A DNA stretch of 64,000 bases from positions 5,652,615-5,716,614 of the forward strand of contig JACAXG010000034.1 in assembly GCA_018881555.1 (NCBI GenBank), written 5' to 3'. The stretch's first letter is position 1, and each line of letters opens with the position of its first letter. A program made the translations under genes and the position numbers. This DNA comes from Amblyornis subalaris (lineage: Eukaryota > Chordata > Aves > Passeriformes > Ptilonorhynchidae). Below the pieces are notes generated by a model, which saw only the letters and a program-made list of their open reading frames with translations, ran no database searches and had not been told where the DNA came from. Shown in pieces: positions 11,801 to 26,800 of this stretch.

Positions 11801-14800
11801 ATAAATTTACACAGATATTAGCAGCACACTGATGTGTTTCTAAACATTTGCAAACACATTAGAAAAGGTGCAGGGAACTTACCAACAGTATGAATAGGTT
11901 GCCTGTAAGGTATTAAGCCAAAACTGTATTGAAATACTCCTCTAGCATGAAATAGTGGTAAAGCAAAGCCCATTATCTTTTGCAATTTCTCCTGTACATT
12001 TCTGAGCCATGAACCTTTGGGGTTTGCAACTTGCTTGAATAGCTCATTTTCACCAAAGGAAAACACCGGGACCAGATGAGCCCTGTAAAACAAAGAGGGC
12101 ACTGAGAATTCTACATCAGCCTGCACTTGTACTGCAGTTCACATCACCAGCATGGAAACAGTTTCACAATAACCAGCACTGAAAGCTTCAGCAGCTTTAG
12201 ATTCCATCAGCAACAGGCATTCTGATGTGCAGCGGCTTTTTGGATGCCTTGCCTGGTTTGTGTTTAAGAAAAAAAAAAAAGTGATTGGCACACAACTAGC
12301 AACTTGCTTTTGGCAGTATTTAGTTGGTTGGTACCTATTGCAACTTGTGACTGCTCAGAATTATGAAAATGAGTAATTGCATGTATCATAACTACGACTT
12401 TATCCACCACTATTTCACCAAGTCCACCCTTGTTCCACTACATTTTCTCCCTTGGCAAGCAAAGAAGTCTCATTGCTAACCTTATAATGCTCCCAGCTGG
12501 GTGGCATCAAAACCAGATCTTGGCTTTCCCTTGCCTTTTGACCGGACTAATGTGTGCCCTTGATTTCAGCACAAAAGCCATGATAAAAACCAGACACCCT
12601 CACAGACATGAGAGCAATGCCAAGTTCCTCCTCTGCTGTCCAATTCCCAGTGAAACCCTGCTTCCTCTGGACGTCTTTGAAAACAGAAGCCTTAACCCAT
12701 TATTACCAGAGGTCAAATCCTACCCACAGAAATTACACGAAGCCACTTTGGCTCTTGCACAGCCTAATGAATTCTCAATCAGTTCATGAACTGGCTTGGG
12801 AGGAAAGGCACCGGCTAGCTTCTGGACAAACTACTTGAGTGGATGGAATCAGTGCAGTTGTCTCCAGCAGGTAAACCCGTCATTGTATTTAAAACCTTGG
12901 CTGCAGTATGCTTGTTGATTAATGCTTAGTTTAATTAAATATTCTACAGAGTTTAGAGAAAAAAGAGCAGAAAAAAGATCCTAAGCAGTCTCTGAAGGAT
13001 TCAGAGATGTTTTATTTGCTTTACTTAAGTCTTAGCTTCTACATCTTAGCTCCATTTGGCCCCCACTATCTTTGAGAAAAACCTTACTGTAAAATAGCAG
13101 TATTGCTATAACATTGTCAGAATGAATTTCTGCAGAGCTCTGAACTCCTGAGGAGGATGCACTGAGGACAGACCTGGCTGGAAAGCACTGGGGACAGTCA
13201 AAATCCACCTGTACAGAAAAAACCAACTGCTTCAACAGCTTCTTTAGCCTGAGGACTCACACAGACTATCATTCCCACATACTATTCTGATTAATGCCTG
13301 CTCAAAGTTTCTTTCTCCAGCGGATTTATCACCTAGCCACCTGTAAAAGAAATATCATAAAGCCTGGTACTTACTGTGGCTGTGTAAACACTCCACTTTT
13401 TACTACAACACTAAAACAAACAGAAACATTTTGTGGTGCAATAGCATCCTAACACTGTGGGATTTGTTTTAATCTGGTGAAGGCTTTTGCAAGATGCTAT
13501 GTAGGAGGCCAAGACAGAGAAATAAGTAACTTATGATTGTGAAACTAAAGATAAGTTAGCTGATTCATCATTTGTTGTGTGTCTTTAGTATTTCTTCACT
13601 TCATATCAGATATTTGTACTACCTTGGACCAAAATGTCTCTTGCAGAAGTGCAGAGGACTTTTGCTGACATATTCAGACCACATTTGACAAGCTCCTAGC
13701 TGAGGAACACAGCTTCTCTGTGCTGGCAGCACAGGAGCCAGGGCCAGAGAGCACAAAGAGCACAGTTCGCTGTGTTCCCCCTTCCTGTGGTGGAATTTGC
13801 TGCTGCAGATCACAAGCACCAGGAATGTGTGCAGGCACTGATGGCAGGTGGTTCTTCTCATCTGCGTCCCACAAGCTTCCCTTGCCCTTTCATTTCCATG
13901 CGAGTTGGAAGCTTTCTTCACATTTTGTTAATTGCTACAAATAAAACACTAAAACCAGAAGCAACTACTGCATGCAGTCTTTGGGCAAGAGCTCCGACTG
14001 TCCCACAGCCCTGCTTCAGAGACAGGACGTCAGAATTCCTATGCTTCGTATAGGAGCAGTTTTTCTTGTTGGTTCTCAGACCCAGAATGACTTGTAACCT
14101 GATGGTTACAGTGACCTTGTGAGGTGTAGCCTTCAGCCCTCAGGCAGAGAGAGGCATTGCCACCCTTTTTAGAAAGAGGAGGACCATCACTGGAAATTAA
14201 GTGAGTGATTAAATAAAGTGGCCATTCCTGTGTTCTATAAGTGTCCTGATCTTGTTGTCGTTTGTTGGAGATACTTTGGAAATCAAGGCCATGAGAGGCA
14301 CAGGTATATCTGATTTCCCAATCCAGATCAATTTAGATGAGAGATAACCACAAAGCTTTATGATCTGACAGACCAGACATTTATCAACATGCTCAAAAAA
14401 AACCCAGTACCTAAATATTCTTCTAAACTTTATGGTTAAGACAAATTAAAGCTACTGAGAGTGTTAAGGATCCCAATGAATTAATCAATAGTTGAGCAAA
14501 AATTGAGTAAAGACTCATTTAGGTACTGAAGTCCTAATTCAAATATACAAGAGTTTTTTCTGGGTACAAACTAGAATAAAATGCTTCTTTCTATTGGCAA
14601 ACAGGTCCTTTATGAGACTTCTAGAGATATGTATAAGAAACCACCTTGGAATTTTGACACAGAACAGTTTCTAGAACAAAATGAACCTTGGCATCCTTTG
14701 TGAAAAGAGAGAGCTCTTCTTCTCAGAGACCACCTTTTCTCCAGTTAATAGCTTAAAAAGCTGTTACAGATTTCTCAGGACTAGTGTTTTTTTCTCATTG

Positions 14801-17800
14801 CTTCACATGTCAATATACAATCCTGGGACCTGTTCAGAAAGTGTAGCAGGAATAAGTCATTGGTTCCAATATTTCTAATATACAAGCCCTCTAGACCAGT
14901 CCAGAACAAACACAATAGCTTGTACTATGTAAATCACTCAAAAGATATTAATACCCTCTCTTTTTAATTACACACTGATGGCTGCTTGATAGTAAAAAGT
15001 AAGCTAGTTTTTCTTCAGATTTTCACCAAAAATTCCCAGGAATTTACTTTCGCAAATAGCAATCTTCAAAAGAAAGTCTTTAGAATAATGGTGGAAACAA
15101 GTGTTCCTAGACCACAATTTTCAGTGATTTAATAAAATAGGGCCTGGCTTTCAAATTTGTTTGTTTGCTTAAAATGACAAGAATATTCTACCTTAATATA
15201 ACTTCAATTTACAGAACAGAAAACAGAATGTTTGCTCTACTCAGCAAAACCAGCCAAGGTTTACTAACATTATTTCATAATTCTTACTCTTTGCTAGTGC
15301 AAGAAACAACTGAAACAAAACAACAAGATAAGCTAATAACACCTACTGCTTACAAATTATGAAAGTCAAAGGGAGTTTCCAACACTTGTAGATTGGATCT
15401 AGCTGGACAGATTGGCTCCTGTGCCAGATATCTGCATATTCTTAGACAAGTAACTCTTTCAAATTCTCTGATTTTAAATAATACGAACTGCATTTAAGAA
15501 TCAATCTGCATTCGAAGCATGCTTCATGGAAAACCTACCCGTGTTTCAGGGCCATTTTAATAAAGCCTTTCCTCTTGAGGATGTTCAATGTTAGACTTCC
15601 AGGATGCGCATTCAGAGATTCCTCTGCTCCTCCAATCACAATGACGGATGCATGGCCACCTCCTTTATTATTCAGCACGTATGAGACACTCTCCTTGGAT
15701 GCAGAAACCATTCCTTCAGGAGAAAACATTTTAAGAGTGATCACTGAATCCTCAAGTACAAGTACTGTGGAATTTAAGAATATTTTTAAATATATAAATG
15801 CTGTTTCGAAATTATAACAGCACAGGACAGATTTCAAAGCTTTCGGTTTAACCTCCTCACTCTGCAACATATTTGGTCTTGGGCAAGTGCTTTGATTTCA
15901 CACTGATGAGTTTAATGCCTCTGCCTATTGCAAGAGTTTTGAGTTCTTCAGAGTGTGCTCTCCTGCCAGCTTAACTCCCCTTCAGACGGACTCTGTGCCC
16001 GAGAACAGAGGTGAATGGCAGCAGATACTGCTGAGAGGCAGCAGCTAAAGCCATACAGCAGGTGCATATAAACACAGGCACAGAGGGGTTAGCAGAATGA
16101 ATAGAGGACTTGTTAACTCAAACATGGAGCTACACTGCCAAGCAGATCCCTTCATTCTTTTCAAAGCTATAAAGCAGTAGCTCCTTCTAAGGCAATGGCA
16201 TGACAGCATTAGAAGAAGTAGAAAAGGCTCACTTGTACCATTCCCCATGACTGCATCTGCTCATTCTGTAGCAACCAGGCCCTGGCAGTCATCAAACTAT
16301 TTAGCCTAAAATAGCAGATTATATGAAGCTTTTCTGGTACTTCTGCTGATCCAGACACTTCTAATCAGAGGCTGTACACTGCTGGTACGAGCCTTTATCA
16401 TTAATTTAGATCTTGCTCTCGCCTTGGTGCTTTGAAAAATCCCTTTTCTAACAGATACGCACCTAACCCCTCCAGAGTTCCTTTTTGCCATAAGTTTTAC
16501 TTCCAAGGCTCACAGTGGTACCATTTACTCAGAAGCCATGTTTAATTACACTGTGTTGAATTCATGTAATCTAAAGGACAATTCAGAGATCAAGTCTAGT
16601 TTATGTTGTTGGTGGTTTTACAGAGCTGGTATCAAAACACACTCTTTTGGATCTCCTGTTGCCCGCTTGGTCTTTTTTCTAATAGGGACCTTACAATGAG
16701 GATTACAAAAATTTCATAAGAAAGGGAAGATGACTGTGATCCACTTTTGAGAGCTGGCCACCAAGAGGAATACCTTGCTACTGGAGCCAGTTCAGACCTC
16801 AGTAAAAAGCTACATCCATTTGCCATATACGCCTCCACAGTCACTGTTACCCTGAAAAATGCAGCTGACCTGAGACTCACAAATAATTCGAGTGATGCTC
16901 ATTCAGTCGTCAGCATGCATTTTCCCTGGAAAGGAAAGCAGGAGCCACTGCTTTTCCCCAGGTCAAATTTGTGTCCTGCTGAAGCTGAGCTGTCAGCCTG
17001 CATGCAGGGCACTGTTCCGTGCTCACACCGCAGCCCGGGAGGGCTGCAACTGTGCTTCCCAGGCAACAACTGTGGGCTTTGGAGACAGGGAGAAAAAGAC
17101 TGGGAAATGAAACAGTGTGCTAGGAGCATGGCTTTTAGTATGTGGAAGATTTTGCAAGTGTTTTATGCTTTGACTGATAGCCTGTATTACACCAAAAGTC
17201 CCCTCTTGTCTATCAGCTGCATACCCGTGAAAACCAAGCTCCAGTGCTGGCTATTCTTTATTGCGCTTTTTACCATACTTATTTCCCGACCTGCAGGTAA
17301 ATATTTGTGACAAGACATCAAAAACATGTGAATCTGACTTCCAGGCTAGGAAGTTTAACAATGATTAAAAGACAGTGTTTAAAATTGCCATATTCTACCA
17401 CTGCCAATCCCTCACTTAGCAAAGAATCCCCTCAGAAATAACATTTGCATGGAAAGGCATTCTCTGGTATGTTGAAGTATACATAGGTAAGTAATTCTGA
17501 TATTAATCTGAACAATGTCTTAGGCATGTTTCTACAAATGGAGCAGTTGAAAAGCTGCTCTGAGATCCCAGTGTCTGTGTTGCAGTCAGGAGTAAAGCTA
17601 GATCTCTGTCTCCCAAACCTAGTCTTCTGCATCAGACCATACTTAAATACTATAGCTGAGTGAATTTAAGTAAAAGAACTCCTGTATTAAACCACTGTAG
17701 GGGAACACTAGTCCTGATTCCATTCTTCTGTTCCCCCAGCTTGATTGCTTGTTTTTTTTTTTTTTAGGACAAATTTGGAATATGGGACTTTAGTCAGAAG

Positions 17801-20800
17801 CAGGTATTTAAGTTCTGAGTAGAAAGATATTTGTAATGTGTAAGACTTTAAGCCCTTCAGGTAAGAGGCTAGTTTCAAAAGTACCTGCTCAATGACTAAA
17901 TAACCCCACAAACTCTTATGCCCTTCTCTTTTTGCATATAACGAGTAGTCAGGACTGCTGCCTCATAGCTCAAAGGAAAGCCAGCAATTTTTTTTCAGAA
18001 AGAAAAAGAAGCTCAGTGATATAGTTTAACAAAACTATTAATAAAACCTTCCAAACTGTTTTGCCACAACAGTTCACCATAAAATAGAGGTCAAATTTAG
18101 CACCAACACTGATCTTTCTGAAATTCCTTACCATACAAAAGTAGAGGAATAGACCCTACATTTGTAACAGAAGCTACAAATTGAGCAACAGCTGAGATAT
18201 TCTGCTTTTACCTACCAGCACTCATTATGTATTCTCTGAAGAAGGGACAGCCAAACCAGATGGGCATGATATGAAGATATGGAGTAAGCCCAGGAAATAA
18301 ATTTTTGAAAGCTGGACCGGTGCAAAAGTTTCCGAAGGCTCCAGCTACCAGGACCCCATGAGGGTGAAAGCCAAGTAAGTAGTTGTGATTTGGGTTCAGA
18401 TCTGAAGTTTTTATAAGCTGAAAAATAGAGTCAGTGGTGGACATTATAATACTTACCTCAAAAACAACAGCTATGGAGATTGCACATTGACAGGACACAG
18501 AAGCAACGACAATGCACTTCCTTCTGAGCACATAAAACTACTGTCCTGTTTCACAGATAAACAAAGCTTAAATAGATGTGTCAAGATATCATGCCTAGCA
18601 TTAACTGTGCTAAAGAACTATCTCGTGACCCAATAGTCCAAGCAGAAAACCAGGCCCTGTCCCTTTTCATCACTAAATCTCAGATCTCCCATGTTTTAAA
18701 AAGAAGTTAAGTTCACCCTGGAATAAGTATTAGAATTTTACCAATGAGTCTTCAGCATTTGCCCACACTCATGGCTATTCAAGTTGTCTGTGACAAACCT
18801 TTTACTCACATGAATGGGAAAGTATTCCCTGAAGTACTTCCAAACAGTCCAGCCTCTGACCCACTGGGACCGCCTGCCCCCAGCACATGGTGTTTCCCAG
18901 TCGAGGTAGAGCCACAGCAGGTACAGAACAGCAAGGAACCAGAAGTTGCCCAGGATCAGGATCACAAAGAATCCACAGCAAAACTCTGCTACAAGAGACA
19001 AAAAGGGAAACCACAGCAAGCATTAATCACACCTGTGTCCTTTTAAGACCCTGAATGCCCAGCCCTGATATTTTTTTATTGATGTTACTCGAAATGCCTA
19101 CAAATTGAATTTAGCTTATTTCACACTCAAGGAGATCACCTTGAGTATCACCTCAGCCTATTATTTCTCCCTCTACTGTACAACTGAAAGTTTGGTAACT
19201 AATGTTTGGTAGAGAGCATCTGATTTACCTGAGGCAGAATAAAAGGAGACAGCAAGAGCTAACAAGGATATGATGCTCCAGGGAGTGAGAAGAAGAAAGG
19301 AGAGCTAGAGAAGGAAATAAGGGAAAGAGAGACACAGCAACATTTCTTTTCTGATGAGAGCAATGTTGGGCAATCACATCCCATTCTGCTTCTTATCTTC
19401 TCTACCTATAATATGGGGGTGGTAGTTCTACTCCCAGTCAAAAGTGCTGTCACTGGCCAAGGAGATGCACTAGACAAGACCAAAACATCAAGAAGTTCCA
19501 CTTCAGCCACTAAAGATGTCACTCTAAGTGGAAGTTCCATGCTGCTGTGGGAACACAACAGCAAGCTTATGTACTGATACTTTTAAACCCCATTTAGTAG
19601 CATCATAACATCCTGCTACAACAGTGATACATAAGAATTGTATTACACACAATTCAGAGAGCAAGAAACAGTTGTTTGATTAAAAACAATGTATTACTTT
19701 TGGGCTCAACCTTGAAATAAAGGGAAACGCTATGGAAACTTTATCTTTGTAGAACTTGCAGAATTTTAGTCTTGCAGCAACTCGAGCAGGCCTGGACAGA
19801 GTTGGCTGAGGAGCAGGACAGCAGGACCTGCTGCTCTCTGCCCTGGGGTACCCCTGCAGCAGCCTGATTGCTCTGCCACCTCCTGAACAAACCCATCAGG
19901 CTCATGGATCAGATGATGAAGGTTGTAAGGGAGCCAGGGCTTTAGCATGATGTATTTATGCAATGACAAGAAAGACAGGACCTAGTCCTCACTGGAAGAC
20001 TCAATGGGCAGAATTGCAGGAACCCAGCATTTTTCAGTGATTTTTTGAGGGCAATATCCTTTTAGGTCCTAGAAGAAGTTACACCAGTGAAACATACTGA
20101 GCTAAATACACCAGTAAATAGGGCAGAATTAAAAAACAACAGAAGTACTTCAGGCAATAATTTGACTGGCACAATATAAATATCACCAGAACTGAAAAAC
20201 TGGAAACAAGCAGATGGACCAACAGTAAAACTCATTCATCCTGGTTTAGACAACCTCCATTCAAGAGAGATATTACTTGCGTGTTGAAAACTCAGCAGAT
20301 TCCCTAGACTAAGCAGGTTTCAAGCTTCTGAAATTCCGAGCTTAACTTGGCCTATAGGCACATCTGCATCCCCTCCAACCTGAACATCTACTTTTTCTGA
20401 ACTTCAGCCAACTTTTTCCTGTGCCTAGTTTGACTGTGCCTTCAGAATAGAATTGGATATCTCNTCACAGGGCAACTGAGAACTACCACAGAATCCGGAA
20501 GCAGACAGAGCGAGCAAAGTTGCTGGTTAGATTGAGTAGGAAAGAAAGGTATGAACATTCATATTTCTGTCAGGGATATGAGTACAAAAGTAAGGAATTG
20601 CATTTGCTCCGAGGAAGGGAGAAAGAAATAACCATAAACAAAACCAGGAGCGGGATCAAATCTACCATTTTGAAGGACACTCCATACAGAAGCTCACTGC
20701 TTCCTCCTCAAACAAGCAACCCTGGTCTTGCACAGAAAAGCACTTGAGTAAGAGCTCTTGAAAACTACCACAGCTAACTGAGGCCCACAGACCCTCAGAG

Positions 20801-23800
20801 TCACTGTGGAAAACTCACAAGTTCTAAGGAATATCACTAACGCAGGATAAGTAACACAGGTGAAAGATGACACTCAATTCCACTGCTTCAGATGGAGAAT
20901 TCATTGAGAATCCCACACCTGCATCACTTCAAAATAGGGCACAGAAATCTGCTGAGGAAAAGTTGTTACCTGTTCTTCGAAGAAGAGGTCCTGAAACTAC
21001 AGAAATTTCTAGGAATGCTAATCTGGACAGGATGCCAAGATTCACGGTGTAAGATTGAAAAGTATGAGAAGTTTTTTTAAATTGCTGTAAATCTATTAAT
21101 TTCAAGTTGTTGTGAAAAAATTGGTAAGTATTTATATTTTCTACCCTTCCTTTCAGGTGCACTTTTGGCTCAAGGCAGAATCACGTGGCTTTTTACTATC
21201 AGTTTCCTAGCAAACAGCTGAAAGGTGCTTTGGAGCAAAGCATCCTTGCTGTGAGAGCTAATTAAATCAGCAGTGAGAAGGTCCAGATAGCAGTATTTAA
21301 TCCCTATGCAGACAAACATACACGAGATCAGCTTTAGCTAGAACACATTCCTGAGTGCCTGCAAGGTATGGGGAGATAAGTACGCTGTTAGCACTTCCTA
21401 AGGGGAACTCAGCATCTTGTAGGACAAAGTTGATTACTGCATTCCAAACGAGACATGCGAGGCAAATTCCTTTTGCCATATCTCCTCATTATTTCAGTGC
21501 ATTAGCAGCCTGCAGGATGAGCTAAGCACTGATGACTCAAAAACAATGAGCATATAAACACAAGCCTGATGTTTTCTCCCTCAGACAAGACAGTGAGTAA
21601 ATAAATAGCAACCATTTTACCTAAATTCATAAACAAATTCCAGGCAAAAGGTGAATAACTTGGAATTTGTCACTCTACTGTATCATTGTGTCCTCGCATG
21701 TAGTTCCAGTGTATGCTGTAAACATAATTTTTTGGTTGAACTTGAATCAAAGCTTTGAAAAATATGGTATATTGGAACAGTGGGGGGAAAAGGAAATGTA
21801 GATTAAAAGACTGACACAGGACTCTGAACATTGGGTTTGTGAGCTAATGTTGGTGAGTTGCTTTTCCTCCGTTTCCCCGTTTACAACACATGGATACTCA
21901 TCTGTTGCAACAAATGGATGAAACCCACTCTGTGCAGTGTTATCTACCAGCACTGGCAGCTGCCCTGCCTGCTGATGTTTGAACACCTTATGCTTCAATC
22001 ACTAAACAGGCTCTTGAGTTTGCAGCTGGGGGCACCAAATTCATAAAATAGTTATATACCACAGAGATAGGAAGCAGGAAAACAGCACATGTAGCAAGAA
22101 AATACAAGTTAAATCTGGAAATTGGAAGCTTCAAATGCATTTGGAGTTATTAAAGCGTCAAAAAATATTTGAGTGAAACCTGTTGTGGCGGCCACCAAAT
22201 GTAAGATTCCCTAGAAGAAAAGCCTCCCATTATGCTCAGAGCAGTCACAAACCATGCCCAGACAGTGCAGGTGTGTCGTCAGTGCCAAGGGTGCTGGTCT
22301 CAACCCAACCAGCACTACAGGCTCTCTGCAGTGTTCCAAAAACCGTGCAAAGCAGCTCACTCCAAAACCTGGGGACAGCTCTGAACCACGGGGCAGTTCC
22401 TGCCATGTCCCACAGGCCATTAGCAAAGCTCTCTCTCAACACATTATGCTGCTATGTCTTAAATGTGCCAGAGACATTCAGAGTTCAGCAATTCGAACCT
22501 CATCCCACCAAGGACATGGTAAACAAAACATCTTTATCCCCCTGGCATCCTAGTGAATACACAGGTAGAGAAGTGATTGTTAATATTGCACCTCCCTGGA
22601 CTTTATGAGCACATGTACATGTACCAATACACAAAGCAAAGTGAAAAGCTCCTTTCTTACATCTGTGGACACAGGGGAAAACAAAACAAGAAGAAAGATG
22701 ACATATTTTAACAACCGTGTTGATGTCCTTACAACAGGACAGTGAGAAAAGCACTGTAGTTTTCAGAGCAGCAGTGTCTCTGAGCTGGGTTAGGAACACA
22801 ACTTTGGAGGGAACACAGAAGAATTGCACAGTGATGTTTTCGTTCCTAATGAACATTTGCTCCTCTCTAGTATCCCTCAAGGTACCACTGATCAGTTGAT
22901 TTTGTCATTAAAAAAAATTATTTTCCACACGTAGTGGATTCTTTCATGAGGGAAAAGAAAAAAAATTAAATCAGCCTTAATTTCTGAAAATATTCTCTAA
23001 ATTATTTATATATCATAAAGACAAGTGATAGAAATTTAAATGAAGTAACACCTACAACAAATGGACTGCAATACTGCCACCAAAGTAAGACCTGAGACAA
23101 TAGGCAACACCTGAGAAGAGGCAACCTACCAAGGCAACAGTGAGTTCATGCCTCTGCAGAGTACTGCTCTGCAGCTTTTACACAGAGTCTTTTTTTAAAA
23201 AAATGGAGTCATAATGTTAGTACTATCCNATTTAAAGCCTACTAATCTGTGCAATTCTGTCAAAATACAGATTTCCGCCAGAAACACAGGAACGTGCAGA
23301 CACTTTTTATCCGTGGCAGATATGGACTCCCCAGCAAAGAAGTTCAGCAAAGAAGAAGCTGGGAGTTTATTTAAACTAACTGCACTGAAAAATTATTACG
23401 TCCACACGAATTTGGTAGCCATGTCCAGAGCTGAGGTGATCAGGCAGCCAGCATTTGTTGAATATGTGTCAGTCTCCTGTGAGGGCCTTTGTCAGGTTAT
23501 TGGTTACAAGTGGGAGCCCCAGTCACAAGGGTATTTCAGCATCCCTACCACGGGAGCTGTATCTCAACAGTGCTGTGATAACAAACACAAACCCTCAGAT
23601 GCCAAGGCCTGGAGGCTTGTTTATGCTGAAATTTGGTTCCAGTTCCCAAGACCTTCCACTGGCAAATACTGATAAACTAGAGATACAGAGCATTACACAC
23701 TACTGACTTGGAGATAGAGTGGTCTGGGTACCATAAATTCCCAAGTTACTGATTACCAAATCCTGAGACAGCATGCCAAATTTAGTCTCCATATTTCCCA

Positions 23801-26800
23801 TTTCTTTTATTTCTCCTTAGGCATTCACTGTCAGTTATGCTCACATGCAGGTTGCCAAGCCAGTGTCTCCGGTCTGACACAGCAGATATTTTCTCTTCTT
23901 ATTTTGAGAGATACAAACAAATATACACAGATACATGCTTAAATTGGCTCCCTAAGATGTAGGTAACAGAGGCAGCATTCCTAGAAATACTAGTCAGTAA
24001 TACCCCATCATTTTCTGTGATCACACTTCAGTCCCTGCCCATGGGCCAGCAATAAACTTCACGGATAGATGAGTACAGACTGACAAAAACAAGTAGCAAT
24101 ACCAGCCAGCTTGTGAGGACAGGCTCAAGGAGCTTAGCTGAGTTTTCTTAAGCATCAAAAGAGTTTTTTAAAAAAAGACTTTGAGGAGAACAAGACCATA
24201 TTAGTTAACCAGTTGCAGCTGATGAATTGAACCAGCACCAGCTAACAAATCATCATGGCATGTTTGGGGAAAAGGTAAATGCTTGCTTTAGCACATTACA
24301 CTGACACCTGCTTTCTCAACACAGAAATCGCTTATTATTATAGCAGTAAAACCTCACTCTGTGGCAAATGTTTCATCATTTCTATTCTTTCGGGGAAGTC
24401 AGTTCCACAAAACAAAACTTCTCCAGCTAGTTCAATTAGCAGACTGCTCCATCCTACATGCACAGAAGTTTAATCACTAGAGAACAGGATGTTCTTTAAT
24501 GAATACCAATGTCTTCAGCATATTATTTTGTGGCTTTCTGCATATTAAAGTACACCTTATATTACATACTGATTTCGTATTATTAAGTGTTTTGCAAATA
24601 AACACAGGGGTGCCTGCACAACAGTCACTTCCTAAATCCCCAGTGAGGAGATCAGGAACACTGCTGGGCCTTGAAAGTAAGCCTTAGAAGATGCACCATT
24701 CTCTACCACCACCACCTCGTGTGAGAGNAAAACCCTGGTACCCCTTTTGTAGGGTTAAACTCCCACTTCCCTCTCTCATTGTCTGCTCAAGACACCACTC
24801 CACCCACGTTACCCAGCTTTGCATTTGATTTTGTACATGCTCAAACTCCACTGTCCATCCTCACATCAGGGACACAGATGTTGGCAGAAGAGCAGCTCAC
24901 CAACTCACTTCTAGCTTTATTTTCTTCAAAAATGCTGCCATTTGATTTGTGTACATTAAAGAGAAAGGAAAACAAAAGGCTAAAGGACTTGGAAAGCAGA
25001 ACTTCAACCAGATCTCATTGATTTTTCTTTGTTTAAATGGCTTTGCCTTTAAATGAACCCTTTGATGTACCTCCTGCTTAGGTACTACTCACCTCCTGGT
25101 ACAAAGTAAACCTCACTGACAGATGTGCAGTACTGAGGCACACAGCTCGCACCTCAGGGATAAATCACTGCTCAATTGCTGTGTGAGAAACAGAAAACCT
25201 ACACCTGTTCCCAATGGGAGGATATCAGACACACTTATAAATGCAACAAAAGTAATTCAGAGCTCTTAAGAAAAATATTTCCAAGCTTAAACCCAAAGAT
25301 TTCCTGCTAAACACCAAAGACATCCATTGCATTCACTGACAGTGAGTATTTCTTTTGTGTACATGCACCATGAAATCTATGGGACAAAGATGGGAGTGAA
25401 GTAACCTCTTTGCTTTGTGAGTCCAGCAGCACTTACAGGCTCGGAGATTTCATTTCTCCAGATGACTTTCTGCCTGGGGTTGAGCTGGACAATGGCACAG
25501 AGAGATGAACAGTAGAGAGCACACAGCTTCCCAGGCAGACACGGTGTGGGTGTTGCACGAGCTCAGAACGGGGCCAGACCTGCCCCAGGACTGNCAGCCC
25601 CTGGCCAAGCCAATGAACCTCTAATAACAGTAATTACAGGCATAAAACTACCATCCATAAAAATTGTCTGGTTTAGCTTTTCATCCAAAGTAGGCGCTAT
25701 GAAATTGCAAAACTTCATTTATTTGCTGTTGCAGCACTATAATACTAATGGCTTCAGCCTGAAGCTGTTTTGGATTTGTGCTTAACACAGTGAGAAACAG
25801 CACGATTTTAGCATTTGCCAGTTTTCAGTTTTAAAAGCTTTAGTCTTCTGGACTCAAGACTGATAACACCTTTCTTCCAAAATACAGAAGCCCATTTAAA
25901 ACACTATTCTCTTTCATGGAACTTATACCCAAACTTTTTTGGTCTGCTGTACTTAAGAGAACATAAGATAGGAAACCATATGGCATTTTCAGCCAACACA
26001 CACTGGGAATCTGTTAATGGGCATTTCTCTCATCTAATCCAGAAACTCTTACATACGCATCCCAGTATTTCAGAACCTATTTTTGCTTCTGGTGTCATGC
26101 CCCTGGATAACAAACAGGCAAATCACTGTTACAATGAAAACTTGTCTTTTCCCTTTGAGGGTGAACTTTGGCAGCTTGCAGCACAGAACAAGGAAGCACA
26201 AGAACTTACAGCCAGAATTTTAAAGAGGTTTCTTTTGTATATAATGAAATTCTGTGCACATCTGTACAGCTTTTTGGAGGCAGAGGCATGTGTAGTGTGC
26301 CTACGCTGCACAGCAGAAGCAATGGATCTGTAGTGCAGATCCAGCCCAAGCTGGTACACTGCATGAAGAAGCAGAACTTTCCTTGTACCATGCTGCTGCA
26401 GCTATTTTTCCAGTATTTGTTGACTGATTTGCTCTTTCTACAGTGCGGATGAGATTCAGTCTTCAACAACTATTGCATGTCTGTTTTTCAGGCCAACTTG
26501 TCAGCAACCTTTAGTGGCGCAAGCAAGAGGGCATTTTCAGGCATCAATTCCACAGCCTCAGAAAAACGTGCGCTACTACAACAAAGCAAGGCTGGAGAGC
26601 AAGGGCTTTTTACGTTTCTCAGCCAAGAAGATAAAACCAATGCTTGATTTCCAGAGTCTTCTATCCAAGTGATATTATGAATCCTAAGTTGTAATAAGCA
26701 CACATTCCCCTTACAGCTTACTCAGTGTGCCAAATCACTTTCTCACATCCCTTCCCAGCTTTACAGCATATCATTAATCAATTCTTTTGTCATTCAGGGC

